Shown here one piece after another: positions 42,388 through 50,729 of a stretch of 64,000 nucleotides of DNA. Both the position numbers and the translations under genes were made by a program. The DNA comes from Streptomyces sp. NBC_00457 (lineage in GTDB: Bacteria; Actinomycetota; Actinomycetes; Streptomycetales; Streptomycetaceae). Position 1 is the stretch's first letter. The number at the start of each line of letters is the position of its first letter. The stretch is taken from contig NZ_CP107905.1 in NCBI RefSeq assembly GCF_036014015.1, positions 8,680,001 through 8,744,000 on the forward strand, written 5' to 3'. Under the pieces are notes generated by a model. It saw only the letters and a program-made list of their open reading frames with translations. It did no database searches and was not told the DNA's origin.

Positions 42388-42413
42388 TGGAAACCCGCGG
42401 GGACCTGTATTGT
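42384..42413 (+). promoter_or_regulatory. Promoter of the second tRNA-Val
   Basis: TTGATG, 18 bases, then TATTGT. The -35 overlaps the stop codon of the SRPBCC gene. The expected start site lies a few bases before the tRNA 5' end. Confidence 0.6.
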
Positions 42414-42426
42414 TCAGTCCGTTCCC

Positions 42427-42498
42427 GGGCGATTAGCTCAGTGGGAGAGCGCTTCGTTCACACCGAAGAGGTCACTGGTTCGAACCCAGTATCGCCCA
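42427..42498 (+). tRNA. tRNA-Val (anticodon CAC), copy 2
   Basis: Identical over all 72 bases to the copy at 32338. The CCA is not encoded. It has its own promoter and a classic terminator. Confidence 0.97.
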
Positions 42499-42507
42499 CC
42501 GGGAAAG

Positions 42508-42537
42508 GCCGGTCCGCCAGAGCGGACCGGCTTTTTT
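42508..42537 (+). terminator. Classic intrinsic terminator after tRNA-Val
   Basis: The 10-bp stem GCCGGTCCGC / GCGGACCGGC with loop CAGA is followed by TTTTTT. It is the only T6-type terminator I saw in the window. Confidence 0.92.
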
Positions 42538-42555
42538 GTGCGCTCGTGGTTCCGT

Positions 42556-43281
42556 TCACGCCGCCGCCGGCAGGTCCGGACGCAGGGGCCACGCCGGGTC
42601 CACCGCCTCCTCGGTGCCGCTGCGGGCGAACCATGCCTGCAGGCCGCGTGCCTGTGCCGCGTGCCACACGGCCTGCAGGGTGTGCAGTTGGGCGGGGGAG
42701 AGACGCTCCAGCCGGGCGGCGAAACGGCGCCCCACCGCCCGTACGACATCCAGTGCGGCCACGGCATCGGCCGACGCGTCGTGCGCGCCGTCCAGGACGA
42801 CGCCGTAGTGCGCGCACAGGTCGGTGAGCGTGCGGCGGCCCTTGCGGTAGCGGTCGAGATGCTTGTCGAGGACCCGTGGGTCGAGCACCAGCAGCGGCGA
42901 CGTCTCGAACCAGTGGTCCAGGGACGAGGCCCGATGGCGCCGCAACTCGCGGTCCAGGATGGTCAGATCGAAGGGTGCGTTCATCACCACGAGCGGACGG
43001 CCCGCGGCCGCCTGCTCGGCCAGTTCACTGGCTATCTCATGCATCACCGGCGCAGGCCAGCGGCCGTTGCGCTGCAGATGCTCGTCCGTCAGTCCGTGTA
43101 CCGCCGTCGCCCCCTCGGGCACCGGCACACCCGGGTTGACCAGCCACCGGCTCACCCGCGGCCGGGCACCCGGGGCATCCTGGACGACGACGGCGGCCGA
43201 CACGATCCGGTCGGTCTCGACGTCCACGCCCGTGGTCTCCGTGTCGAACGCGGCCAGAGGGCCCTCGTACCAGCACGTCAT
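42556..43281 (-). CDS. DEDDh 3'-5' exonuclease (DnaQ-like)
   Basis: The 241-aa protein has the exonuclease motifs: ExoI FDTETTG (Asp13, Glu15), ExoII around NAPFDLTILDRE, and ExoIII HDASADAVAALDV, with the His of the DEDDh class. A C-terminal extension (about 195-241) is unlike the polymerase III epsilon subunit. It probably trims or repairs DNA or RNA 3' ends. The cognate partner is unknown. Confidence 0.9.
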   Translation of the reverse strand: MTCWYEGPLAAFDTETTGVDVETDRIVSAAVVVQDAPGARPRVSRWLVNPGVPVPEGATAVHGLTDEHLQRNGRWPAPVMHEIASELAEQAAAGRPLVVMNAPFDLTILDRELRRHRASSLDHWFETSPLLVLDPRVLDKHLDRYRKGRRTLTDLCAHYGVVLDGAHDASADAVAALDVVRAVGRRFAARLERLSPAQLHTLQAVWHAAQARGLQAWFARSGTEEAVDPAWPLRPDLPAAA

Positions 43282-43451
43282 ACCTACACAACTCCTCGTT
43301 CACCCACGGCAGCTGACGTACCGTCTTCTGCCCGTTTGGTGATACCCGGGCTGTTTGCGGCGTACGCGGGCCGGACACAACAGGAGTGCGGGTCTTTGCA
43401 GTTCAGCGGGCCCATTCACGGGGATTCACTTTGCTCGGAAGGCTGTTGGTC

Positions 43452-44018
43452 ATGGCGATAGCGCAGCCCGAACGGGGCGGGCTGCTGCCCGCTCGGACGG
43501 GCCCCCATCGCGGTTCACTCGCCACCACCGCCTGCATGGAGACACTGCAGGTGGGCTATCTGCACGCCGTCGCCGCCGCGGCGGGCTGTTCGCTGTCCCA
43601 GCCCTTTCCGGACAACGGCATCGACTGGCACGTCAGCCACAGCGCCGCCGGGCACACCGTCGACGACGAAGTCACCATCAAGGTGCAGCTCAAGGCGACG
43701 TACCAAGTCCCGCCGAACCCTCCCGGGCGCTTCTTCTCCTTCACGCTCGACAACGACCACCTGGCGAAGCTCGCCCGCACGCCGGTGTCCGTGCACAAGA
43801 TCCTGGTCGTGATGCTCGTCCCGCGGTCCCAGGACGACTGGCTGCGCGCCAGCCACGACCGGCTCGACCTCAGGCACTGCTGCTACTGGGTCAACCTGGC
43901 CGGCCAGGCCATCACCGGTCGGCGCCGGACCACCGTGCGGATTCCGACCTCACGCATCTTCGACGACCGGGCGCTGTGCGAGATCATGACGCGGGTCGGG
44001 ACGGGAGGCAGGCCATGA
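43452..44018 (+). CDS. DUF4365-domain protein (nuclease-like fold)
   Basis: The 188-aa protein contains GIDWHVSH and, about 20 residues on, VTIKVQLKAT. This D...QxK arrangement fits the PD-(D/E)XK nuclease-like fold to which I believe DUF4365 belongs. Such domains also occur in defence and repair genes. GGAAGG lies 8 bases before the ATG. The next gene overlaps its stop by 4 bases, so they are co-expressed. An earlier in-frame start at 43386 has less support. Confidence 0.75.
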   Translation: MAIAQPERGGLLPARTGPHRGSLATTACMETLQVGYLHAVAAAAGCSLSQPFPDNGIDWHVSHSAAGHTVDDEVTIKVQLKATYQVPPNPPGRFFSFTLDNDHLAKLARTPVSVHKILVVMLVPRSQDDWLRASHDRLDLRHCCYWVNLAGQAITGRRRTTVRIPTSRIFDDRALCEIMTRVGTGGRP

Positions 44019-45268
44019 CACACCGCTCGCTGGAGGAGCCGGTACGACCAGGGCGGCCGCATCCCGTGGACGCGCAGTGGAACCGGCCGCCCGAGCCCGG
44101 CGAGGTCGACCCCGCCGTGCTCAGCGCCCTGCTGCACCGCCACGGCTGGCAGCGCCGCGGCGGAGCCGCCGGACGCTACGGCCGCTGGACCCCGCCGGGG
44201 CCCGGCGGCGCCGGTACGAGCCTGCTCGTGCCGGAGAACCGTGCCTTCCCCGACAGCGACGACCTGCTCGGCGAGGCCCTCGTCGCGCTGTCCCGCAGCG
44301 GCTCGCCCTCCGCGCGCGAGGTCCTGGTCGGCCTCACCGTGCCCAGCGACGAGATCCGCTGGTGGCGCGATGTACCGACCGGGCCGGCCGGCGCCGCGCC
44401 ATGGATGGCCGAGGAACAACTGCGCACCGCCGCCCGTCAGATGCTTCTGGCGGGCGCTCTCGCCACACGCGCGCGTGCCGGCTATTACGGCGCCCGGCAC
44501 CGCCGCCCCGCCGCCGCGTCCCTGGAGAACGTCCTCGTCGGCGCCGCGACCGGCGGCCGTCAGCTGACCGCGTTCGTGCCCGTCGACACCGGCCGCCTGC
44601 TCGCCGTACGCCTGCACCAGGCCCTGTACGCCGCCCGCGAGGCCATCGACTACCAGCGGGCCACCGGCGGCATGGACGCCTTCGACGGCGCCGTCGAGGC
44701 GGGCGTCAGCCGTGAACTGACCGAGGCGCTCGTCACCCTGGTCCGTGGCACCGAGGGCGCCCGCGTCGCCGTCGAGTGGGCGCCCGGCGCCGGGGTCCCC
44801 GAGGGCTGTGCCGCGGGCGCCGAGGCCGTCGAGTTCTCGCCCGGCGACCTGCCCGTGCTGCGCGAGGCCGGGGCCCGATATCTGCGCGAGGAGCCGTCCA
44901 TGGCGGTGCGGATCACCGGGACGGTGACCCGGATGCGCCGGTCTGGGCCGCGCGGCGAGGGCGCCGTACGGCTGCGGGTGATCGCGGGCGCCGAGGTGCC
45001 GCACATCCGGCTGACCCTGGACGAGGAGGCGTACCGCGTCGCCGGGCACGCCCATCTCGTCGGACTGCCGGTGCGGGTGCACGGCCGGCTGGAGAGCCGG
45101 GGCGGCTTCCGCAGGCTCACCGGCGCCTCCGGCGTTGTACCGGTGCAGGTGGACGACGCCGAGCGGGACCGGCTGATGAAGTCGCTCCAAGAGAACCTGG
45201 ACTTCTTTGAGGATGCCTGCGGGAGCGACGATCACGACGCGGGCCTGGACGCCGGCTTCGGGGAATGA
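44015..45268 (+). CDS. Hypothetical protein coupled to the DUF4365 gene
   Basis: The family of this 417-aa protein is not recognised. The N-terminal 250 residues are alpha/beta with a conserved-looking patch ([20 protein letters not shown]). The C-terminal 90 residues look beta-rich and may be an OB-like fold ([14 protein letters not shown], then [16 protein letters not shown]). It ends with an acidic tail. ATGA overlap with the DUF4365 gene suggests a joint function. Confidence 0.7.
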   Translation: MTHRSLEEPVRPGRPHPVDAQWNRPPEPGEVDPAVLSALLHRHGWQRRGGAAGRYGRWTPPGPGGAGTSLLVPENRAFPDSDDLLGEALVALSRSGSPSAREVLVGLTVPSDEIRWWRDVPTGPAGAAPWMAEEQLRTAARQMLLAGALATRARAGYYGARHRRPAAASLENVLVGAATGGRQLTAFVPVDTGRLLAVRLHQALYAAREAIDYQRATGGMDAFDGAVEAGVSRELTEALVTLVRGTEGARVAVEWAPGAGVPEGCAAGAEAVEFSPGDLPVLREAGARYLREEPSMAVRITGTVTRMRRSGPRGEGAVRLRVIAGAEVPHIRLTLDEEAYRVAGHAHLVGLPVRVHGRLESRGGFRRLTGASGVVPVQVDDAERDRLMKSLQENLDFFEDACGSDDHDAGLDAGFGE

Positions 45269-45359
45269 TTTCGCGGTGGGACGTCCCGGGTCGGTACGAT
45301 CCGGTATTGCGCGCGCTCCAGGTACGGCGCCCGCACCCACCTTCAGTCAGGAGAGACCG

Positions 45360-47336
45360 GTGTCAGACGTCCGTGTGATCATCCAACGCGATTCCGAGCG
45401 GGAAGAGCGCACGGTGACGACGGGCACTACGGCCGCGGAGCTCTTCGCCGGCGAGCGCTCGATCATCGCCGCGCGCGTGGGCGGCGAGCTCAAGGACCTG
45501 TCGTACGTGCTCTCCGACGGGGAAGAGGCCGAGGGCGTCGAGATCTCCTCCGAGGACGGTCTGAACATCCTGCGCCACTCCACCGCGCATGTGATGGCGC
45601 AGGCCGTGCAGGAGCTGTTCCCCGAGGCCAAGCTGGGCATCGGCCCGCCGGTCAAGGACGGCTTCTACTACGACTTCGACGTCGAGAAGCCGTTCACGCC
45701 CGAGGATCTCAAGGCCATCGAGAAGAAGATGCAGGAGATCCAGAAGCGCGGGCAGCGTTTCTCGCGGCGTGTGGTGACCGACGAGGCCGCGCGTGAGGAG
45801 CTGGCTTCGGAGCCGTACAAGCTGGAGCTCATCGGGCTGAAGGGCTCGGCTTCGTCGGACGACGGCGCGGACGTCGAGGTCGGCGCGGGCGAGCTGACGA
45901 TCTACGACAACCTGGACGCCAAGACCGGCGATCTGTGCTGGAAGGACCTTTGCCGGGGCCCGCACCTGCCCACCACCCGGAACATCCCGGCGTTCAAGCT
46001 GATGCGCAACGCGGCCGCCTACTGGCGTGGCAGCGAGAAGAACCCGATGCTCCAGCGCATCTACGGCACCGCCTGGCCCACCAAGGACGAGCTCAAGGCA
46101 CACCTCGACTTCCTCGCCGAGGCCGAGAAGCGCGACCACCGCAAGCTCGGCAACGAGCTGGACCTCTTCTCCATCCCGGAGCAGATCGGCTCCGGCCTCG
46201 CGGTCTTCCACCCCAAGGGCGGCATCATCCGCCGGGTGATGGAGGACTACTCGCGCCGACGTCACGAGGAAGAGGGCTACGAGTTCGTCTACACCCCGCA
46301 CGCGACCAAGGGGAAGCTCTTCGAGACGTCGGGCCACCTGGACTGGTACGCCGAGGGCATGTACCCGCCCATGCAGCTCGACGAGGGCGTGGACTACTAC
46401 CTCAAGCCCATGAACTGCCCGATGCACAACCTGATCTTCGACGCGCGCGGGCGTTCCTACCGTGAACTGCCGCTGCGCCTCTTCGAGTTCGGGACCGTGT
46501 ACCGGTACGAGAAGTCGGGCGTCGTGCACGGCCTTACGCGCGCGCGTGGCTTCACGCAGGACGACGCGCACATCTACTGCACGCGTGAGCAGATGTCGGA
46601 GGAGCTCGACAAGACGCTCACCTTCGTCCTCGGCCTGCTGCGCGACTACGGTCTGACCGACTTCTACCTGGAGCTGTCCACCAAGGACCCGGAGAAGTTC
46701 GTCGGCTCCGACGAGGTCTGGGAGGAGGCGACCGAGACGCTGCGCGAGGTGGCCGAGAAGCAAGGCCTGCCCCTGGTCCCCGACCCGGGCGGCGCCGCCT
46801 TCTACGGCCCGAAGATCTCCGTGCAGACCAAGGACGCCATCGGCCGCACCTGGCAGATGTCGACGATCCAGCTCGACTTCAACCTGCCGGAGCGTTTCAA
46901 CCTGGAGTACACCTCGCCCGACGGCTCCAAGCAGCGCCCGGTCATGATCCACCGCGCCCTGTTCGGCTCCATCGAGCGGTTCTTCGCGGTGCTCCTGGAG
47001 CACTACGCGGGCGCCTTCCCGGCGTGGCTGGCCCCGGTGCAGGCGACCGGCATCCCGATCGGCGACGCGCACGTGGAGTACCTGGAGAAGTTCGCCGCGG
47101 CGGCGAAGAAGCAGGGGCTGCGGATCGAGGTCGACTCGTCCTCCGACCGGATGCAGAAGAAGATCCGCAACGCCCAGAAGCAGAAGGTGCCCTTCATGGT
47201 CATCGCGGGCGACGAGGACATGGCGAACGGCTCGGTCTCCTTCCGCTACCGCGACGGTTCGCAGGAGAACGGCATCCCCTTCGACGAGGCCATCGCGAAG
47301 ATCACGAAGGTGGTCGAGGAGCGGGCGCAGGTCTGA
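45360..47336 (+). CDS. thrS: Threonyl-tRNA synthetase
   Basis: The 658-aa class II synthetase has all expected parts: an N-terminal TGS domain (1-65), the editing-type domain with [13 protein letters not shown], the catalytic core with [10 protein letters not shown] (zinc Cys) and [20 protein letters not shown] (motif 2), and the anticodon-binding domain (about 550-655). Length is as usual for the genus. GGAGAG precedes the GTG. I see no T-box in the 91-base upstream gap. Confidence 0.97.
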   Translation: MSDVRVIIQRDSEREERTVTTGTTAAELFAGERSIIAARVGGELKDLSYVLSDGEEAEGVEISSEDGLNILRHSTAHVMAQAVQELFPEAKLGIGPPVKDGFYYDFDVEKPFTPEDLKAIEKKMQEIQKRGQRFSRRVVTDEAAREELASEPYKLELIGLKGSASSDDGADVEVGAGELTIYDNLDAKTGDLCWKDLCRGPHLPTTRNIPAFKLMRNAAAYWRGSEKNPMLQRIYGTAWPTKDELKAHLDFLAEAEKRDHRKLGNELDLFSIPEQIGSGLAVFHPKGGIIRRVMEDYSRRRHEEEGYEFVYTPHATKGKLFETSGHLDWYAEGMYPPMQLDEGVDYYLKPMNCPMHNLIFDARGRSYRELPLRLFEFGTVYRYEKSGVVHGLTRARGFTQDDAHIYCTREQMSEELDKTLTFVLGLLRDYGLTDFYLELSTKDPEKFVGSDEVWEEATETLREVAEKQGLPLVPDPGGAAFYGPKISVQTKDAIGRTWQMSTIQLDFNLPERFNLEYTSPDGSKQRPVMIHRALFGSIERFFAVLLEHYAGAFPAWLAPVQATGIPIGDAHVEYLEKFAAAAKKQGLRIEVDSSSDRMQKKIRNAQKQKVPFMVIAGDEDMANGSVSFRYRDGSQENGIPFDEAIAKITKVVEERAQV

Positions 47337-47348
47337 CGCGCATGTGAG

Positions 47349-47384
47349 AAGGCCCCCGGGGGAGTTCAGCTCTCCGGGGGCCTT
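47349..47384. terminator. Shared terminator of thrS and the potassium-channel gene
   Basis: The 11-bp perfect stem AAGGCCCCCGG / CCGGGGGCCTT has a further GAG/CTC pairing inside. It overlaps the stop codon of the convergent channel gene. Confidence 0.85.
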
Positions 47385-48028
47385 TCCTTGGCCTCGTCCT
47401 CGTACGCGAAGACCTGCAACAGCCACGACGAGAACGACCCGGTGACCGCGCCGAGCAGTGCCAGCCCGCAGGCCATCATCCCGACCGCGATCAGCCGTCC
47501 GACCGGCGTCACCGGGGTGACGTCGCCGTACCCGACCGTTGAGAACGTCTCACAGGTCCACCAGACGGCGTCCCCGAAAGTCCGAATCGTCGCGTCCGAC
47601 GCCGCACGCTCCTGCTGGTAGACGGCGAGGGCCCCGGCGAATCCGAGCAACACCGTCGACAGTCCGGCGTAGGCGATCACCCGCGCGTGCAGCGCGAGCC
47701 GCGGCCGGCCGTGCCGACGCTGCACGGCCTCATACAGCCGCACCACCCGCAACGGCCGCAGCAGAGGCAGCACCAGCACCACGGTGTCCAGCAGGTGCGA
47801 CCGTACGAAGCCCAGCCGCCGCCCGCTCAGCCGCCACCGCACCCCGTAGTCGACGGCGAACAGGGCCCAGGTGCCGGCCAGCACGGCGAGGCAGACGTCC
47901 CGCCAGACGCCCGGCAGACCATGGGCCAGGACGAGCACCGCATACGCGGCGAGATAGATCAGCGACGTGATCGCGAGGGGCACTTCGGTGCGCTGCTCCC
48001 AGCGGCCCTGGGGACTGTCGGCATCCAC
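47366..48028 (-). CDS. Potassium channel-family protein (KcsA/Ion_trans_2-like)
   Basis: The 220-aa membrane protein has a pore region with selectivity filter TVGYGD (164-169), flanked by a pore helix (DAVWWTCETFS) and an inner helix (LIAVGMMACGLALLGAVTG). The N-terminal half has three to four more spans and a positively charged segment (RPLRVVRLYEAVQRRHGRPR), reminiscent of an S4-like element. It is thus closer to six-span channels than to KcsA. It interrupts the otherwise conserved thrS-HIT-pgsA order. Confidence 0.88.
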   Translation of the reverse strand: MDADSPQGRWEQRTEVPLAITSLIYLAAYAVLVLAHGLPGVWRDVCLAVLAGTWALFAVDYGVRWRLSGRRLGFVRSHLLDTVVLVLPLLRPLRVVRLYEAVQRRHGRPRLALHARVIAYAGLSTVLLGFAGALAVYQQERAASDATIRTFGDAVWWTCETFSTVGYGDVTPVTPVGRLIAVGMMACGLALLGAVTGSFSSWLLQVFAYEDEAKERPPES

Positions 48029-48107
48029 CGGCTCAGCTTCGCCCGGGACGCCGGCCGCGCAACCCCGCCGACACGCCGCGAACGGGCGAAGTCATATGCT
48101 TCCTTGC

Positions 48108-48656
48108 ATGACGAGTGAGCCGGAGCAGCAGTGGGGAGTGGGGACGCAGGACGCGTTCCAGCGCCTGTGGACGCCTCATCGGATGGCCTACATCCAGGGT
48201 GAGGGCAAGCCGACCGGCCCCGGTGCCGAGGACGGCTGTCCCTTCTGCTCCATCCCGGCCAAGTCGGACGAGGACGGTCTGGTCGTCAGGCGCGGCGAGC
48301 AGGTCTACGTCGTGCTCAACCTGTACCCGTACAACGGCGGGCACCTGATGGTCGTGCCCTACCGCCACGTCGCCGACTACACGGACCTCACCGGTCCGGA
48401 GACCGTCGAGCTGGCCGCGCTGACCAAGCAGGCGATGACGGCACTGCGGACCGCCTCCGGCGCGCACGGCTTCAACATCGGCATGAACCAGGGCTCCGTG
48501 GCGGGCGCGGGCATCGCCGCCCATCTGCACCAGCACATCGTCCCGCGCTGGGGCGGCGACACGAACTTCATGCCGGTCGTCGGCCACACCCGCGTCCTGC
48601 CCCAGCTCCTCGCCGACACCCGCAAGATGCTGGCGGAGGCCTGGCCGGCGGCTTGA
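48108..48656 (+). CDS. HIT-family protein, Ap4A phosphorylase-like
   Basis: The 182-aa protein has the HIT motif HLHQHIVPRW and an upstream CPFC pair with downstream His residues suggesting zinc. The mycobacterial orthologue in the same position upstream of pgsA-patA-pimA is an Ap4A phosphorylase, so that role is inferred here. TATGCT lies exactly 7 bases before the ATG without a ribosome-binding site, so the message may be leaderless. Confidence 0.87.
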   Translation: MTSEPEQQWGVGTQDAFQRLWTPHRMAYIQGEGKPTGPGAEDGCPFCSIPAKSDEDGLVVRRGEQVYVVLNLYPYNGGHLMVVPYRHVADYTDLTGPETVELAALTKQAMTALRTASGAHGFNIGMNQGSVAGAGIAAHLHQHIVPRWGGDTNFMPVVGHTRVLPQLLADTRKMLAEAWPAA

Positions 48657-48676
48657 CCATTCGGCCGGAGTCAGGT

Positions 48677-48724
48677 GCGGTTCCGCCGCGCCCCGAAGGG
48701 GCGCGGCGGAACCGCGCGACCAGC
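48677..48724 (-). repeat. Dispersed convergent-junction repeat, copy 5 (18-bp hairpin variant)
   Basis: A perfect 18-bp stem (48677-48694 with 48698-48715) has loop GAA and is followed by GCGACCAGCC. The usual CAGTTCCCC is changed to CGGTTCCGCC, making the whole core self-complementary. It lies between the convergent HIT and large membrane-protein genes. Confidence 0.7.
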
Positions 48725-48768
48725 CACGACGGACCCGCAGCCAACACACCGGGCTTCCAGCGGAGCGC

Positions 48769-50430
48769 TCACGCGTCGTAGAGGTCCGCCTTCCTCGGCA
48801 TCGGATCCTGCACCGCCGTGCTGAGGAACGCCGACCTGTTGCCGAACTTCTCCGTGTCCACGCCGTTCTCCTCCAGCACCTTGATCGCCGCCGAGTGCAC
48901 GACCCGCAGCACCGGTGTGGCGGCGCGCAGGGCGTCGTCGGCCATGAAGCGGTGGCGCCACGGCTGATCCGCCCACGCGTGCCGCAGGCCGAAGGGCTCG
49001 GGGAGGATGATGGTGCCGCCGAGCCAGTTCAGCAGGGGCGGATACCAGGAGATCGGGGCCCGCACCGCCAGCCGTACCACCTCGTCGCTGTCGACCAGGG
49101 GAAGCTTCACCTTGCGGGTCTCCCACGGCTTGAACGACTTGGCGACTTCCTTCGTCGGCGCCTCGGGCTTGCTGGTGAACAGCCCGTTCACCGGGCCGAG
49201 GGCGTGGCCGGTGACCTCGATGCGCAGCGTCTGGTGCAGCACCGTCACCGTGATCAGCATGGTGATGACCAACTGCCCGTCCCAGAGCACCCACTGGACG
49301 CCCAGGTAGTGCCGGTCACCGCTGCCGAACTGCTGCTTGTTGCAGATGTCCTGTATCGCGTGCGACTTGATCTGGTAGGCGTCCACGTCGGTGCCCTCGG
49401 GCCGGGACACCGCCTTGGCGTTCTCCGCGATGGGCGTGACGATCCAGTGGCGTATGGACGCCTTGGGGAAGCCGCCGGTGTTCAGCGTGTTCCGCTCCAG
49501 CATGCGCAACTGGTCGTGGATGGACCGGACGACGTCCCAGCTGCGGAAGGGGTGGATCTCCCGGTCCGCGTCGGCGGGGATCAGATCCTCGGCGAGCTGC
49601 CAGGCGCCCCAGCGCGTGCCCATGCCGAGTATGCCCTTGGGCCCGGCGTAGAACACGGAGTTGGACTGCTGCTCGGCGCTGAGCTTGGCCAGGGACTGGC
49701 GCAGCTGCTCGGCCGCGGTCTCGCCGGGGCTGCTCGGCACCGCTTCCGGCACCTTCGCGCCGACGCTGCTGCCGGCCAGCAGGCTGTCCCACCGCCCCCG
49801 CAGGTCCTTCGCCGTGCCCTCGCAGATCTGCTTGGCCCAGAACCAGCCGACCACCGGCATGACCACACAGGCCCGCGCATACCAGAGCCAGAAGCCGGAG
49901 AACGGCGTACGGATCAGGAAGATCACGGCGAGGGCGCCCGCCGCGACGAGCAGCCCGGTGGCGAACGCGCCGGCCTGTTTGTCGTCCCGTTTGGCGATGA
50001 TGGTGCGGAGCGTGAAGATCAGCAGCCAGACCAGGAGCCCGGGCAGGAACAGCACACCGCACAGCACCATGACCAGGCTCAGCAGTCTGTCGCGGTCCTT
50101 GCGGATGTTGTTCGCGGCCAGGCAGTGCTCGACGACGACCTGCGGTTCGCTGCCGAAGGACTGGATGAGCGGCTTGCGGCCGGGGCCCAGCATGCGGTCC
50201 ACCACGGCCCGCGAGAAGGCCTCACCCAGGTTGGGCCGGAAGATCTTCGCCCACTTGAGGCCTTCCTTGACGGTGGTCTGGTGCCATTCGTTGTCGGCCT
50301 TCTTGATGTCGCCGACCAGATTGTCCCGATAGGCCGCCGAGGCCAGCGCGAACGTCGCCGTCTGGTCCCCGTCGCCCGTGCGCGGCACCTGCGGACCGAA
50401 GATGTCCGCGTAGCCGCTGTCAAAGGTCAT
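48769..50430 (-). CDS. Hypothetical membrane protein
   Basis: The 553-aa protein has an N-terminal soluble part of about 120 residues (FGPQVPRTGDGDQTATFAL, then NEWHQTTVKEGLKWAKIF). Three membrane segments follow (about 122-150, 158-178, 182-202), then a large C-terminal soluble domain. I recognise no family. The domain is rich in Trp and has no enzyme motif that I can name. The start is ATG 50430 after GGGGGCGGGA. Confidence 0.75.
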   Translation of the reverse strand: MTFDSGYADIFGPQVPRTGDGDQTATFALASAAYRDNLVGDIKKADNEWHQTTVKEGLKWAKIFRPNLGEAFSRAVVDRMLGPGRKPLIQSFGSEPQVVVEHCLAANNIRKDRDRLLSLVMVLCGVLFLPGLLVWLLIFTLRTIIAKRDDKQAGAFATGLLVAAGALAVIFLIRTPFSGFWLWYARACVVMPVVGWFWAKQICEGTAKDLRGRWDSLLAGSSVGAKVPEAVPSSPGETAAEQLRQSLAKLSAEQQSNSVFYAGPKGILGMGTRWGAWQLAEDLIPADADREIHPFRSWDVVRSIHDQLRMLERNTLNTGGFPKASIRHWIVTPIAENAKAVSRPEGTDVDAYQIKSHAIQDICNKQQFGSGDRHYLGVQWVLWDGQLVITMLITVTVLHQTLRIEVTGHALGPVNGLFTSKPEAPTKEVAKSFKPWETRKVKLPLVDSDEVVRLAVRAPISWYPPLLNWLGGTIILPEPFGLRHAWADQPWRHRFMADDALRAATPVLRVVHSAAIKVLEENGVDTEKFGNRSAFLSTAVQDPMPRKADLYDA

Positions 50431-50591
50431 TCCCGCCCCCGATCGCCGCGATTCTCGCTTCTGCGGCCTTCCCGACTTCCTTGCCCTGCACACCTGTTGA
50501 TCAGGTCTTCAGCGTATCCGCAGGCACTGACACCCGTCGGCGGACGGTCGAAAGCCCCTCTTTTAGGCTCGTTCGCCTCCGGGGCGCTCCA

Positions 50592-50659
50592 GCCGGTGTC
50601 GAGAGTCCGACCGTGCTCAGCGCTTCGCGCCTCCGCGCGCTCGGACTCTCGACACCGGC
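50592..50659. terminator. Long perfect hairpin downstream of the EF-G-like gene
   Basis: A 19-bp perfect stem (GCCGGTGTCGAGAGTCCGA and its complement at 50641-50659) encloses a 30-base loop. GGGGCG/CGCCCC (50581-50586 with 50661-50666) can extend it. It begins 71 bases beyond the EF-G-like stop on the minus strand. It works as a terminator at least; its size also resembles a dispersed miniature repeat. Confidence 0.75.
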
Positions 50660-50729
50660 ACGCCCCTACGGCTCACTCGCGTCGCCGACGCGGAGGGGAG
50701 CGTTCCGTGCAGCCTGCCGATGTCTCCAA

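Noticed and set aside
45269..45359. Possible T-box leader before thrS
   Set aside because: The gap is only 91 bases and lacks the T-box sequence; there is just a short GGGACGTCCC palindrome.
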